A stretch of 64,000 nucleotides of DNA from Magicicada septendecula (Eukaryota; Arthropoda; Insecta; Hemiptera; Cicadidae), in assembly GCA_034769895.1 (NCBI GenBank), contig CM068367.1:128266927-128330926 (forward strand), read 5' to 3'. Made by a program: the position numbers and the translations under genes. Below, one piece after another: positions 43,721 to 55,034 of the stretch. Positions within the stretch are counted from its first letter, which is position 1; the number at the start of each line of letters is the position of its first letter. The notes beneath the pieces were generated by a model, which was not told where the DNA came from, made no database searches, and saw only the letters and a program-made list of their open reading frames with translations.

Positions 43721-44705
43721 ATGCCTCGACATAGAACATTGACGGGTCGGAGTGAGAGACAAAGAAGAAGGAATATATATTCGCGTGAAAGTCAAAATGA
43801 TAATAGACCAAATGCAAATTTAAATAGTGTAAATAGTATAACATTGACGGGTCGGAGTGAGAGACAAAGAAGAAGGAATATATATTCGCGTGAAAGTCAA
43901 AATGATAATAGACCAAATGCAAATTTAAATAGTGTAAATAGTACACAAAATGATGAAATTATTTTGAGAGATACATTTAAATGCGCCCTGAATGTCATTC
44001 CAAGAAATTTTAATACTTTTGATTGTGGATTAATGCATTTACAATGCAGGTTTTGCAATGCAAAAACATTTCGAATCTGAGGTCACTTTAGGTGAAAGGA
44101 TTGCATTCACTTCATGTTGTCATAAGGGTAAAGCAATATTACCGACGTTAAGTCAAAATGAATACTTTAAGTCAATGAATACTTCAAATGAACCTTCAAT
44201 AAAAAGAAAGTCAAAAAATTATTTTGAAAACATTCGTAAATACAATTCATCATTTGCTATGGTTAGCTCAGAAGCTAAAATTTCGGATACAGTTACGCGT
44301 GGAGTGTAACATTTTAAAATACATGATGTTTTTTATCACAGATCAGGTCCAATGACTGCTGGATATGGTCGCTCACCATGTTATGCGCAATTATATTTTT
44401 ATGATGTTGACACTGCTGTCAATTATAGATTACGTGAACACTATAATCAAACATGCAATAACAATATAATGCGCGAAATCTCTCTTGAATTGGAACGCAT
44501 TAATCCTTTCGTTCGGTCATTCATTGCAATGAAAGATCATTGTCAGAGAGTTGAAAATCAAAATAAAGAAATTTGTATGCTCATTAAAGTAAATCGTGAT
44601 TTAGATCTACGCCGTTATAATAATGCAGTTCAAACTGATGTAGCAGTAATAATTAGTACAGCTGGTGGTGAGCCACCCTTTGAACGAAATATGGTTTCAA
44701 TTTAA
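43721..44705 (+). pseudogene. Helitron Rep-helicase, N-terminal region
   Basis: Begins MPRHRTLTGRSERQRRR at a plausible start codon. After a basic, duplicated segment comes CGLMHLQCRFCNAKTF, a zinc-finger-like N-terminal motif seen in Helitron proteins. Breaks: a frame change near 44,070 (into SEVTLGERIAFTSCCHKG), an in-frame TAA at 44,307, and continuing FKIHDVFYHRSGPM then YAQLYFYDVDTAVNYRL, NREISLELERINPFVRSF-like text to 44,705. The part expected between here and the Rep domain (about 100 residues in related proteins) appears to be missing, consistent with an internal deletion; the size is my estimate. Confidence 0.8.
43736..43945 (+). repeat. 105-bp in-frame tandem duplication in the Helitron protein
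   Basis: 43,736-43,840 repeats as 43,841-43,945 with no visible difference. 105 bp is 35 codons, so the reading frame is kept and the segment LTGRSERQRRRNIYSRES... appears twice. Identity suggests recency. Confidence 0.9.
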
Positions 44706-44719
44706 CAGATTATTTAGAA

Positions 44720-46426
44720 TTGAACCCCAATGCCAATAATGTTGGCCGTAGAGTAATTTTACCATCTTCATTCAATGGATCTCCAAGAAATATGTATCAG
44801 GATTATTTAGATGCAATGTCAATTGTACAACATTTCGGAAAGCCTTCTTTGTTTATTACAATGACCTGCAATCCAAGTTGGCCTGAAATAGTTAGCAATA
44901 TTGGTGTAGGTGAGTCAGCTAATTTTCGACCTGATATTGTTGTGCGTGTATTCAAGTCCAAACTGAAAGCATTAATTGAGGGCCTTACACTAAAAAAAAT
45001 CTTCGGTAAAGTTGAAGCACTCATTTATACAATTGAGTTTCAAAAGGGAGGATTGCCTCATGCTCACATTTTACTCTCTTTAAATGAGCAAGATAAAATT
45101 GTTAACGCTACCGATATTGATAAAGTTGTATCTGCGGAGATTCCTAACATTCAAACACATCCTACATTACATGAATATGTTGTAAAACACATGATGCATG
45201 GTCCATGCGGTGTACTTAATCCAAATTCTGTATGTATGAGAGATGGAAAATGCACAAAAGATTATCCAAAACGAGTTAATGAATTTACATGTGAATCATT
45301 AAATGGATATCCATTATACAGAAGGCGTGATAATGGTATTAATGCTGAAGTTCGCGGTAGTTGCCTCGACAATCGTTATGTTGTACCATACAATCCGTAT
45401 TTACTTGCCAAATTTAATTGCCATATAAATGTTGAAGTATGCACTACAGTTAAAAGTGTTAAATACATTTATAAATACGTGTATAAAGGCTATGACAGTG
45501 CATCTGTTGAATTAGGTTCAGAGAGAAATGAACCAGGTCAAGAAATACAAATTGATGAAGTTAAAAATTTTTTAAATGGCCGTTATGTCGGATCAACTGA
45601 AGCTGTATGGCGCATCTATGAATTACCAATGCATTTTCAATCACATGTCATCGTTAGACTTGACATTCATTTACCGCGTAGACAGAATGTTTACTTTCGA
45701 GAAGGGCAAGAACGTCAAGCAATTGAAAATGCAAGACAAACAAAATTATTAGCATTTTTTGAATTGAATCGATCAGATCCATCAGCGCATGAATATAAGT
45801 ATACTGAAATTCCTTTGCATTATGTGTGGGAAGATTCCCGAAAAAAATGGAAGAAGAGAAGGCGTGGAGGTGATAAAATCATTACACGCATATATGCAGT
45901 ATCACCAAAAGACATCGAACTTTTCCATTTACGATTGCTTTTATTACATGTCTGTGGTCCAAAATCATTTGAGGATGTTAGAACATACAATGGAATTATA
46001 CACACTTCTTTTGTTGAAGCGTGCCATGCTCGCGCCATTGCTTCAAATGATAATGAATGGCGCGAATGTTTAAATGAAGCAAAAGAATTACATTCACCAA
46101 AACAAATGCGAAATTTATTTGGTTACATTTGTGCATTAAATGTGCCAGCCAATGCATTGGCGTTATGGAATGAATTTAAAGTATATCTTAGTGAAGATTT
46201 TTTGAGAGATTACAACGAAGAAGTATCCTTTAATACAGCTCTATTACAAATTGAAGATATTTTGAATGTTCATAATTTGTCATGTCAAGAACTTGGTTTA
46301 CCAGTTCCCACGTATTCGCAGAGAACAGACGAAGCAAATCCTATTGATCCAATAGAACAAGATTTTCTGTTTTCTGAGCATTATGAAACTGCAAATATTG
46401 AACAGCGTAATCTAATTGATGTGTGA
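44720..46426 (+). pseudogene. Helitron Rep (HUH nuclease) domain
   Basis: 568 codons open. Landmarks: RVILPSSFNGSPRNM (residues 11-25), FITMTCNPSWPEI (45-57), GGLPHAHILLSL with the HxH metal site (His 114, His 116), CVRDGKC-like CMRDGKCTKDYPK (172-184), and the two-tyrosine motif KYIYKYVYKG with Tyr 249 and Tyr 253 four apart, as in active Helitrons. Then PMHFQSHVIVRLDIHLP and LRLLLLHVCGPKSFEDVRTYNG. In a working element this domain nicks DNA and joins to it through tyrosine. Catalytic residues are all present; only the fusion to the N-terminal part and to the helicase is broken. Confidence 0.9.
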
Positions 46427-47800
46427 TTCGTGAAGTTTTGCATCATGATACTGGATCTAATGTTTTTTGTCCGCACATGCAGGTTGTGGAAAAACATTCA
46501 CACAAACAGCAATCATTCACAAATTAAATTCGCTTAATCTTAGTTGCATTGCAACAGCGTTCAGTGGCATAGCTTCAACTCTATTACTTGGAGGTAGAAC
46601 TTTACACAATGTGTTTAAATTGCCTATACCCATTTTGGAAAATTCTGTAGCGAATATTACCGCAAATAGTAGCTATGGACGTTACACAAATTCATCATCA
46701 TTGATAATTATTGATGAAATTTCTATGTGCCCACTGCAAGTGTTGAAAATCATAGATAGATTATTGCAGGATCTATGCGATGAAAATGATAAACATAAAC
46801 CATTTGGAGGGAAAACGATACTTCTGTGCGGTGATTTTCGGTAAATCTTACCAGTTGTCCCACATGGATCACGTGCAACTTTAATTGAAAATTGTGTCAC
46901 GAGTTGGCATAAATTTGTTTATTTTCATAAAGTAACGTTTACTCAAAATATGAGAGTCTTACAAAGTGAAATAGAATTTGTCGAATTCTTGAAAAAAATT
47001 GGTAATGATGAAGCCCCACAATTCCCTCAGTTTGGTGAAAATATTATTGAAATACCTCAGCAATTAATAGGAGATGAAAATAATATTATTAATGAGGTGT
47101 ATGGAAATATTTCCGAAAACATACTCTCAGATAACATATTGAAGTCAGTTATTTTAGCACCTAAAAATGATGATTGTACTTTTATTAATACTGATATACT
47201 TAATCGAATACCAGGTGAACAGAAAACATATCATAGCTACGATAAAATAATTTGTGATGATGACAATGAAATCAATAACTATCCAGTAGAGTTTTTGAAT
47301 TCTTTGACTATTAGTGGTTTGCCACCACCTAAGTTAGTATTGAAAGTGAATTGCATCGTTTTACTGATCAGAAACTTAAATACAAAGGAAGCATTAGTCA
47401 ATGGAACAAGAATGCGCATCAAGTGTATATGAATCGTAATGCTATTGATTGCGAAGTTTTAACAGGAACCGCACGCAATAAGAGAATTTTGATTCCACGT
47501 ATAAATTTAACATATTCCGGTACTATTTTACCATTTAACTTTCAAAGAACTCAATTTCCAATTATACCTGCATTTGCGATGACAATAAATAAGTCTCAAG
47601 AACAAACATTCGAAAAAATTGGAATTTTATTGAGGCAGCCAGTTTTTACACATGGTCAATTGTACGTCGCAGCAAGTAGTGTTCGATCATTCGATGGTTT
47701 GAGATTTTATATTTCCGAATATAATGGCCAAGGGCATTTAGCAAATGATGAAAGAGTTTTTACAAAAAACATCGTTTACACAGAAGTTCTGAATCATTAA
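46427..47800 (+). pseudogene. Helitron Pif1-family helicase domain
   Basis: Two frame changes link it to Rep (DV-stop at 46,424; IREVLHHDTGSNVFF in another frame). Walker A AHAGCGKTF (about 46,473), Walker B LIIIDEISM (about 46,705), LLCGDFR then TAA at 46,842 where related proteins have Gln, followed by ILPVVPHGSR. Next LILAPKN-type and EYLNSLTISGLPPPKLVLK text, a frame change near 47,390, then RIN-LTYSGTILPFNFQRTQFP, FAMTINKSQEQTF (motif VI region; usually SQGQ) and GQLYVAASSVRS, ending LNH-stop. The helicase would unwind DNA during rolling-circle transposition. At least four disabling changes here. Confidence 0.88.
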
Positions 47801-48740
47801 ATTCACTTTCAAACTATTTTAAGTTCAATGGACAACATTTTTTTTTTCTTCGTATTGTTTAAATTAGCAGCCATCCTTACTTTTCTTTTATAAAATTGCT
47901 AAATTGTTGTTTAAGACCTGAAGATGTCAGTGATGACGAAAAGCTTTGTCTAAATAATAACAATTATAGCAGTTTAACAATTTTATAAAAGAAATTTATT
48001 TTTTTAACCGCCCGGTTTTTTTGATTTAATGAAAAATATATGAAAAAATACGAGGCACGTATTTTTTATTTCATTTTTTATTTTGTATTAATTTTTTATT
48101 TAAATTTTATATAATTCGAAAAAGATAGGCAAAATAACTGTGTAGCCTTGGCGAAACCTGGTCAATATGGCAATAAAAAAAACCCAAGGAAATGTCAAAA
48201 AACGAGTTATTGCTTTTTAAATATGGCTTAGCCAAGCTAAACCTCATTTTTCCTATCTTTCATATTTTTCAAATAACTCGAAAATTAATGCATAACAAAA
48301 AAATTATATAAGCTTTGTAGCAGATAATCTTCAAACTGTTTTCGAATTTTGTACCTTACCAAAAATGAAATGTAATCAACTGGAATTGAAAACAATGTAT
48401 CTTATACTTCTATGAATGTCAAGTCTCATTTTTATTAGCGTTTATTTGATTCAATAATAACATGAAAAAATTAAAACTGACAATGAATTATATCAAAAAA
48501 TAAATACGAATACAAGCTGTAATTGTGTTTTTTTTCAACTGTTACTAACATTAAATTTTAAATTTCATAGGTATTGCAGGGAATTAAGGCAAACAACACA
48601 CGCTAATGACGTATTTGTACACGCTCGCAGCTGACGTAATAGAACAAAATTCAAAAAAAATTATATGCAATGATTATAGAGGTATACTCTTTGACAAAAG
48701 AACGTCAATGACGTTCAAACTTAAAAATTTAATGAATTAC
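47801..48740 (+). other. Helitron 3' non-coding region
   Basis: AT-rich; one 64-codon frame (48,606-48,800) runs across the element end and is chance. Contains the inserted hairpin described separately. Confidence 0.7.
47880..47996. mobile_element. Hairpin insertion in the Helitron 3' region
   Basis: Imperfect inverted repeat: TTCTTTTATAAAATTGCTAA at the left and its near-complement at the right (TTTAACAATTTTATAAAAGAA). The loop region reads CTGAAGATGTCAGTGATGACGAAA, similar to cores in Penelope-like repeats. Probably a small element nested in the Helitron. Confidence 0.5.
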
Positions 48741-48771
48741 GGTCGAATTTCGACCACTGGGCGACCGCTAG
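48741..48771 (+). other. Helitron 3' terminus (hairpin + CTAG)
   Basis: Stem GGTCGA (48,741-48,746) pairs with TCGACC (48,750-48,755) around ATT; 12 bases later the element ends CTAG. Hairpin plus CTRR is the diagnostic Helitron 3' end and the likely replication stop. Confidence 0.9.
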
Positions 48772-48772
48772 T

Positions 48773-49835
48773 TACTATTATTTTCTCTTATTTCCAGTAG
48801 TGTTGCCGCCGGCAATAGCGGTTACATGGACGCCACACTACCAATTAAGACGTTATAAGTAAATCTCTTTTCGTCTTCGACGGCTGTACGCACCAGGAAA
48901 TTTACACAAGTAGAATGCTCAAAATTATACACGTTTTAATGAAAAGGTGATCAACAGCATTCTGTTGTTTATTTCTTTTCAATAGTCAGTTACATAGCCG
49001 AGAGGGGACGTCCTGCACCGGTCACGGCGAAGATTTGTAATTTATATTTACAAATTATCGAGTGAAAGCGTCTGGAAAATGCACAGTAAAGCAGATACTC
49101 TGTTCTGCATTTTCTCCAAAAGTGTCGTCCACTCGATTCTCGTTTCCTGGTTGGAACGAACGATTTCATGTGTACACCAGGCACAACAGTACCAACGATT
49201 CCCATCGATTCCGTCTGATAAATTTCTCCACTGCATTTGTCGATTCATTTTCACGTAGTATAATAATTTAGTACAGTTCAAACCGTTCAGATTACACGCG
49301 TTGCAGACTGTCTCAACTATTACACGGAAATGTAGACTCGTGCGGGAAAAAGATAATTTTTTCCCAAAACCAAACCATACGCGACACTACGACAGCAAAG
49401 TTCACAATCTTCAGTTTCCTGAGAAACGGCTACATTTAGATACGTCAGCGGTTATACGTCAAACGTAATACGTTAATAAATACGTAACGTAACGTAACGT
49501 AATACGGGAAAGAAATAAAAAAAGAGTAGATAAAGATGGGCGAGGGAACTGGAATTACGATCTATTGACGAGGGAATGAGGGACGAGGGAATTACGATAG
49601 ACGAGGGAACAAATTACGTTCAGAATGAGGAAATATAACCCAAGTAATTAGGTTATATACGGAAGTAAAAACGAAGAAACAAAAAGACAGACAAAAGTAG
49701 TCGAAACGATGACGTGGAAACAGTATCTAAATTAAAGGAAAATACAGAAACAAACATCAACAAAAGATACGATAAAAAGTAAGGGAGAACTTCTTTAGAT
49801 GTTCCTCGGAAGAGTAACAGCCAGATAGCGCTTCT
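48773..49835. other. No gene recognised
   Basis: Contains a CGTAA pentamer run at 49,480-49,502. Frames of 60-77 codons on both strands near 49,050-49,280 overlap each other and have no motif. Confidence 0.55.
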
Positions 49836-49839
49836 AGAA

Positions 49840-50060
49840 AGGCATCATCATCACCAGGAAGGATTAAACCTAAAATGGTTTGTTCCAGTCCCAATGAGAT
49901 AGACTAGACATTGTCACTCCAACGATTCTTCGGACGCCCCACACCTTTCAGTCCTTTCGGCTTGTAATTCCATAGTTGTTTGGGGATGAGGTAGTCGTCC
50001 ATTCGTTTAAGATGGTCCAACCATTTTAGCCGATATTCGACAGCCTCTAAGAAGTTTTAG
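49840..50060 (-). pseudogene. LINE C-terminal tail with (GAT)n end
   Basis: Minus strand: YRLKWLDHLKRMDDYLIPKQLW, KGVGRPKNRWSDNV, a TAG, then LGLEQTILGLILPGDDDA, where the Asp run is the GAT microsatellite end. Related to the fragment at 57.9 kb. Too short to contain catalytic motifs. Confidence 0.65.
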
Positions 50061-50279
50061 AGAAATCCCAAACTGTGTAGAAAAAATAATCGAAATAACG
50101 ATTTACTCAATTTAATACAGGAGATCCAAGACGGCCGCTGTCGGACTTCGATTCTGCAACTCGGTATTCATTCAGTCCAGCATTATCTGCAGAACATTAG
50201 CATCCTCTTGCAAAGTTAAATGCTCTAAATAAGAAACTTCTTCTCCTCTTCAAGGATTAAATTATATAAACCTGTTCCG

Positions 50280-50700
50280 GGACCCATCTCATCCTCGGAC
50301 GACCCACGTGTCTTCTACCAATCAATGGCTTTATAGTTCAGTGCCGCTTTCGGCAATCGATCCTCTGTCATCCTTTGCAGACGATCCCACCATTGTCTTC
50401 TGTAAATTGCAATAATTTCATTTATGTCCTTTACTTCGAGTTCTGCTCTGATATCTTCATTCCTTATTCTATCTTGCAATGTATAATTTAAAGTATTTCG
50501 AAGAAACTGCATTTCAGCTTTCTGAATCTTGCCGCTTTCCTTTTTTGTCATGACCCACGCCTCACTCGCATAAATCAACGTGCGTATTGCAATTGTCTTA
50601 TAAAATTTAATCCTTGTGCTGTGTCTCGTTTTATTTCTAAGATTTCTATGAATCGTACCACAAATATGCCTCAGTTAAATAAGAAACGTTTCTACATTTA
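50280..50700 (-). pseudogene. LINE C-terminal tail, same family as 55.0-56.0 kb
   Basis: 87 open minus-strand codons: YASEAWVMTKKESGKIQKAEM, FLRNTLNYTLQDRIRNEDIRAELEV, YRRQWWDRLQRMTEDRLPKAAL; further codons to a GRPRMRWVP-like end in another frame (about 50,290). High nucleotide similarity to 55,040-55,460 shows two copies of one family. Confidence 0.7.
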
Positions 50701-52150
50701 ATGGTGTTTATTCATTATGGCCGTGTGTTTAGTTTTCTTATTAGTTTACTGGTTCTGCCGATCTAACATTCTTCTGTACGCCCTTATTTCGAAAGCCTGA
50801 ACTTATGACACATCCTCTTTGGCGTGTCACAACAAACAGAAGCAGCGTCGACCAAATGTAACGCGACTCCTTAAAGCCATAACGGGCTAAACATAAAATC
50901 ACATAAAACCCGACAGATTTAGATTACAAAACATTTCTTGCATATTTATGAATCTTGTTCTTGTTATTTCAATTTTTCTTCCGATATCTCTGAAATAATC
51001 AAAACCGCTATTCATTCTCCATGCTAGAATCACGTGTTATCACAGATTACAAACTACGCTGATCGTGCGAAGTGAGTCGAACACGCTTTCTCAAAATAAT
51101 CAAAAAATTCACTTTTCACGATTCTATGATAGATAGCCACATCACGACGACCAACCAAACGTTTTAACCAAACCGCGACAAGACAACGGATGTACGGACC
51201 ACAAACACGATTGTGATTTCTGACAAAACTGCCAGATGGTAATCGTGTTGTCCAAAGAAATTAATCATCGATAACAAGTACCAAAACCTGACTGGTCTCT
51301 GTTTGCCAGTTTCCCAAACAAGCCGTGGGATCAACACGACAATGGAGACTTCTGGTCGATTTCATTTTAGCTATTCTGGGAAAATTTTATTTAATCGAAT
51401 GATGCAGTACGGTGGCTAATTGTAAATACAACTGTAGTTAACTAACTTAACCGGACTCATTAGTGGATAACTTTTTTCTGCGTCGAGTTCCAAATAATAA
51501 TAATTCAGGGTCACCACCACAAACTTGAAAGGATTACAGTTTGTGAAAATGCTTCCCTTCAGATCTGTTACGACATATTCCACAATTTCTTTAACTAACT
51601 TGTACGTTCACTTTCGCATGCATGTTTACAATAGTATCCACGTTACTTGTATGAATAGACAAACTAACCTTTTTCAATCCGCCTTGGAATTTCTTTTTTG
51701 TATTGATGACGCGTTTCGAAGCATATGCTTCATCAGATTTTAAAATATCCCTCGTAGGAGGTCGTCATCGGTTAAAATTCAATAGCATTTGCACTGTATA
51801 CGCGTCAGTAGGGCACCTAATCACGTTTGATCGACCACAATGAGTATACTGATTATAATATAGGCAGTTTAATGAAAGATGAACAAAATGTTTAGATTAA
51901 GTGTAACAACGGCCGAAAGGTTTTCTACAAACTGTTCTACTTTTCATGTTTACTACGTTTACAATAATTTTTACATTATAGTAGCCCTAGGCACTCATTC
52001 TGTACTTCACAGTTAAAACTCTGCTACTCATTCATACATTCGTTTGAGGATATGTTGCTGCATAGTAGTGTTTTGATGTTTAGTGTCTCTGCAATAAATT
52101 CAACCCTGGTTGTATTTGTATTTGCCCAATGTGAAAATACTCAGGTTGGA
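50701..52150. other. No gene recognised; one hammerhead-like motif
   Basis: Featureless except for a minus-strand motif at 51,708-51,736: CTGATGA, palindromic stem GAAGCATATGCTTC, GAAAC, then GCGTC. Stem I pairing is poor, so it is a weak candidate. Confidence 0.45.
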
Positions 52151-52179
52151 AAGTTTTACTACTCTGAGTGCCACGATCA

Positions 52180-52450
52180 AAACATGTGAAACATGTGTGC
52201 ACCGCGAGCGCAACATGCGCGCCGCGCGTGCCAGAGTCAATGCAAGCCGGGCGCGCTCGCCCTGAACCCCAAATACAAACTGCAACGCGGGACATTATGT
52301 CGGCTCAAGCGGTGCGGTGTGAGGCTGTACGAGTGGGCGACACATGCTTGCGCGTACAGTACCAAAGTACGTGTTGGAGTCAATGCAAGCCTCGCGCGCT
52401 CGCACTGACCCCCAACACGCAGACTGCAACGCAGGCCGTGTGTCCGCCAA
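52180..52450. repeat. GC-rich imperfect tandem repeat
   Basis: AGTCAATGCAAGCC...CGCGCTCGC...CTGCAACGC occurs at 52,228-52,290 and 52,378-52,435, a period near 146 bp. GC-rich and CpG-rich against AT-rich surroundings. Overlapping frames up to 98 codons on both strands result from low stop density; no motif. Confidence 0.6.
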
Positions 52451-52519
52451 ACGGGTGTGTGTGAGTGTGATGCCTGTACCCTAACCGTAGCATTCAAAAT
52501 AGCAAGAAACCCCCGCATA

Positions 52520-52854
52520 CCTCGAGTATTTCACAATGGGTTAACATACCAGGAGATGAATTTATTTGCAGATACAACAACGGAATACGTCTGTAGTTGT
52601 TGACAATTTGAATTAAAATAAATAAAATAATTAGTTTCGTTCATTTGCTTAGAAACAGACAATTTATTATTAACAATTACAACAATTAAAATTTTTATAG
52701 TATTTTTTGTAAAACGTAAAAGTCGAATATTTGTGTAAATGGTACCTTGGGTTCGTGACCAAGCCACGAGGGTTCCTGTTCCTCGGCGATCACAAGTTGA
52801 AGTAAGGTAAGGTTTCGTGGTTGTCGTTTCACTGCACGCTGCTTTCCCGAGAAT
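52520..52854. other. No gene recognised
   Basis: AT-rich spacer upstream of the decayed LINE. Confidence 0.55.
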
Positions 52855-54020
52855 CGTCGCTCCATGTCTCTTCTGCTTCAAGGTGTTTGAGCAGCTTCTG
52901 CGTGGTCGGATCGCCCACCCCCCCCTGTGCTGGATAATTTCATTTGGCAGGAGCAGTTCGGCTTTCGTAGAGAGCACTCGACGACCCTTCAACCTGTCAG
53001 GGTTATTACACAACTGACAGAGGCCGAGAACAAACATCAGTCCATCGTTGGAGTACTGCTTGACGTGATTAAGGCCTCCGATCAAGTCTGGACAAAGGCC
53101 ATCTCTACAAACTTCCTTCTCTCCTTCCCGCCTCTTTCATTCATCTTCTGCGGTCGTATCTTTGCAATCGCTTATTTAGGGTATGCGTCGATGGGTCATA
53201 CTCATCCGTTAGACCGATCGCCGTAGGCGTTCCTTACGGTTCTGTCGGTTCCGTGTTCTGTACCTTGTGTACACGAACGATCTGCCCGTACGGCCTGGAG
53301 TCACACTTTCGCTCTATGCGGATGACACAATGTATCATTACAGCTCAGATAACCTCAGTTTTGCTTCTGGAATGGTACGTCAGCTCGCCCTACTTACGGT
53401 CTAGCTAAGGAAATTGAGGGTGGCGACCGAGGAGATAGCCTTCTCCTGTCAGATCACTTCCCGATGGCAGACCCTCTCCCTAAACGGGAGCCCTATCGCA
53501 TGGGAACGGACTGTGAAGTATTTGGGTGTCGCTCTTGACTGGCGCCTATGCTTCACAGCCCACGTCTCCCAGTGTCTCTAGCGCGCTCGCGGCGTCAAAG
53601 CCAAGCTTATTACCATTTCTTTCACATCGAGGTTCAGTGCCTGTAGGCACTTACGATTTATCTGCTCTTCCTTAGAGCTGTCCTGAGGTACGCAGCGCCT
53701 GTATTCTAACCCCTGCTTCGGTCCGACGTTGTACCCCGCATGAAAGCATTCCAATCCCGGACATCTCCCTGGTTTGTCAGAAATTATGTTATCAGGAGAG
53801 GGTCGAAGGCCCCTTCTATTGCCGAATTTGTCCGCTCCCTTGCTCTTAAACTTTTTACTCGTGCCTTCACTTCCATACCTATACTCATCTCCGCCGCCTT
53901 GAAACAGACGTCGGCCCACCTCCTACAAGACAAACGCTCCCGAGCGCTGTTCGATAACCCTCCGAACGCCATCTCGCCGACCTTGCAAAGCTTTGCCTCC
54001 CATCCCTCCTGTCTATAACG
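52855..54020 (+). pseudogene. Decayed Jockey-like LINE reverse transcriptase
   Basis: Plus-strand relative of the 27.8-29.2 kb LINE. Readable pieces: FKVFEQLLRGRIA, FIWQEQFGFRREHSTTLQPVRVITQLTEA, LLDVIKASDQVW (motif A, with KAFDRVW altered), then in other frames LYLVYTNDLPVRPGVTLSLYADDTMY (motif C intact, about 53,262-53,340), ALDWRLCFTAHVS, and near 53,740-54,000 KAFQSRTSPWFVRN and EFVRSLALKLFTR. Motif B is degraded. Multiple frameshifts and at least one stop; far older than the minus-strand copy. Confidence 0.8.
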
Positions 54021-54354
54021 GCTGCCTATTTTAACGCTTCTTTATTTAAGGTAGTTTAAGAACAATTTTGAACCTCATTTCCAAGCTTCGGTCATATTTC
54101 TTTCAACCCTATTCGAGTAAAAATATTTTAAAAGTCTACAATTAATCTTGAACAACATTGGTAAATGCCTTTTCCATTACATTATACTGTAAATTCGAGT
54201 TGAAGAGAAAACAAAATCAATTACAATTTCAAATGACCCATTACGCTTGTGATAAATGACAGAATAATAGACCAAGTAATTCAGATAAGACTACTTAGGA
54301 ACAAGGCTTGCAAGTAACAATAGGGCAGATGACGAAAAAGAAACACAACATCAA

Positions 54355-54870
54355 TTGATGAAATCAAGAATTGCTGGATGCATAAATAACTTTATATGGA
54401 ATAATAAATACCTCACACAAAAAGCAAAAACTAGGGTTTACAAAAGCACAATACGTCCAGTAATATCCTATGCATCAGAGACCAAGCCAGATGCAGCAAC
54501 AACTCAAAGAAAACGACAAACTGTAGAAATGACTATAGGCCTATCATGGAGGGTACTAGGGAAGACGAGATACGATAGGTTGCCAAACAATATATAAGAA
54601 AAACGTGTAATATAACAGATATTAATTATTGGATTGCGGAAAGAAGAAGGATATGGAATGAACACGTATCAAGAATGGATGATACAAGGCTAGTGAAAAA
54701 GCCAAGAGATAGCGAACCAAACACCAAGAGGAGCGTTGGTCGGCCGAGGAAGAGGTGGAGTGACAGCATGTACGACGTTGTTATAGAACAGGACACAGAC
54801 CTAAGAAGGAAGTTAAATAAGATAATGCCGCCTCCAGGTAATAGAGCATTGTCTGGAGAAGACTTGAACT
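54355..54870 (+). pseudogene. LINE C-terminal tail
   Basis: RIAGCINNFIWNNKYLTQKAKTRVYKSTIRPVISYASET, then QRKRQTVEMTIGLSWRVLGKTRYDR, and after a break RRIWNEHVSRMDDTRLVKKPRD and SVGRPRKRWSDSM. The order and spacing match the post-catalytic region of LINE proteins; one or two frame breaks. Confidence 0.7.
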
Positions 54871-55034
54871 GTGCTCTTGATAGAGTCTGTGGAGACCCTC
54901 TATTGTGCGCCCACTCAACGTACATATTCAGCTGCTCCTACAGTCAAAAACGGCCACTTCAGCACTACGATCGACTCAGATGTAACGCGGGATGACGCGC
55001 GCTGATCTGGTACCGCTTCACGGCGAGACAATGA

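Larger units (their letters stand above)
41024..48771 (+). mobile_element. Helitron, near-complete, with both termini
   Basis: Starts TCTATATATTAATACGTGAA directly after a host A (41,023) and ends with hairpin plus CTAG (48,768-48,771) directly before a host T (48,772): the A|T insertion rule and TC...CTAG ends of Helitrons. It encodes Rep and a Pif1-family helicase in the plus direction (43,721-47,800). The 7,748 bp include 1,969 bp of two nested minus-oriented Helitrons; without them the element is about 5.8 kb. Coding is damaged, so it is no longer autonomous. Helitrons move by a rolling-circle-like mechanism without target duplications. Confidence 0.9.

Noticed and set aside
47909..47950. 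CTGAAGATGTCAGTGATGACGAAA in the Helitron as a hammerhead ribozyme
   Set aside because: The only good outer pairing (TTTAAGAC with GTCTAAA) uses the bases that should be the cleavage triplet, so the fold is incompatible.
52168..52518. Overlapping 71-98-codon frames on both strands as genes
   Set aside because: They follow from low stop density in a GC-rich tandem repeat; no motif.
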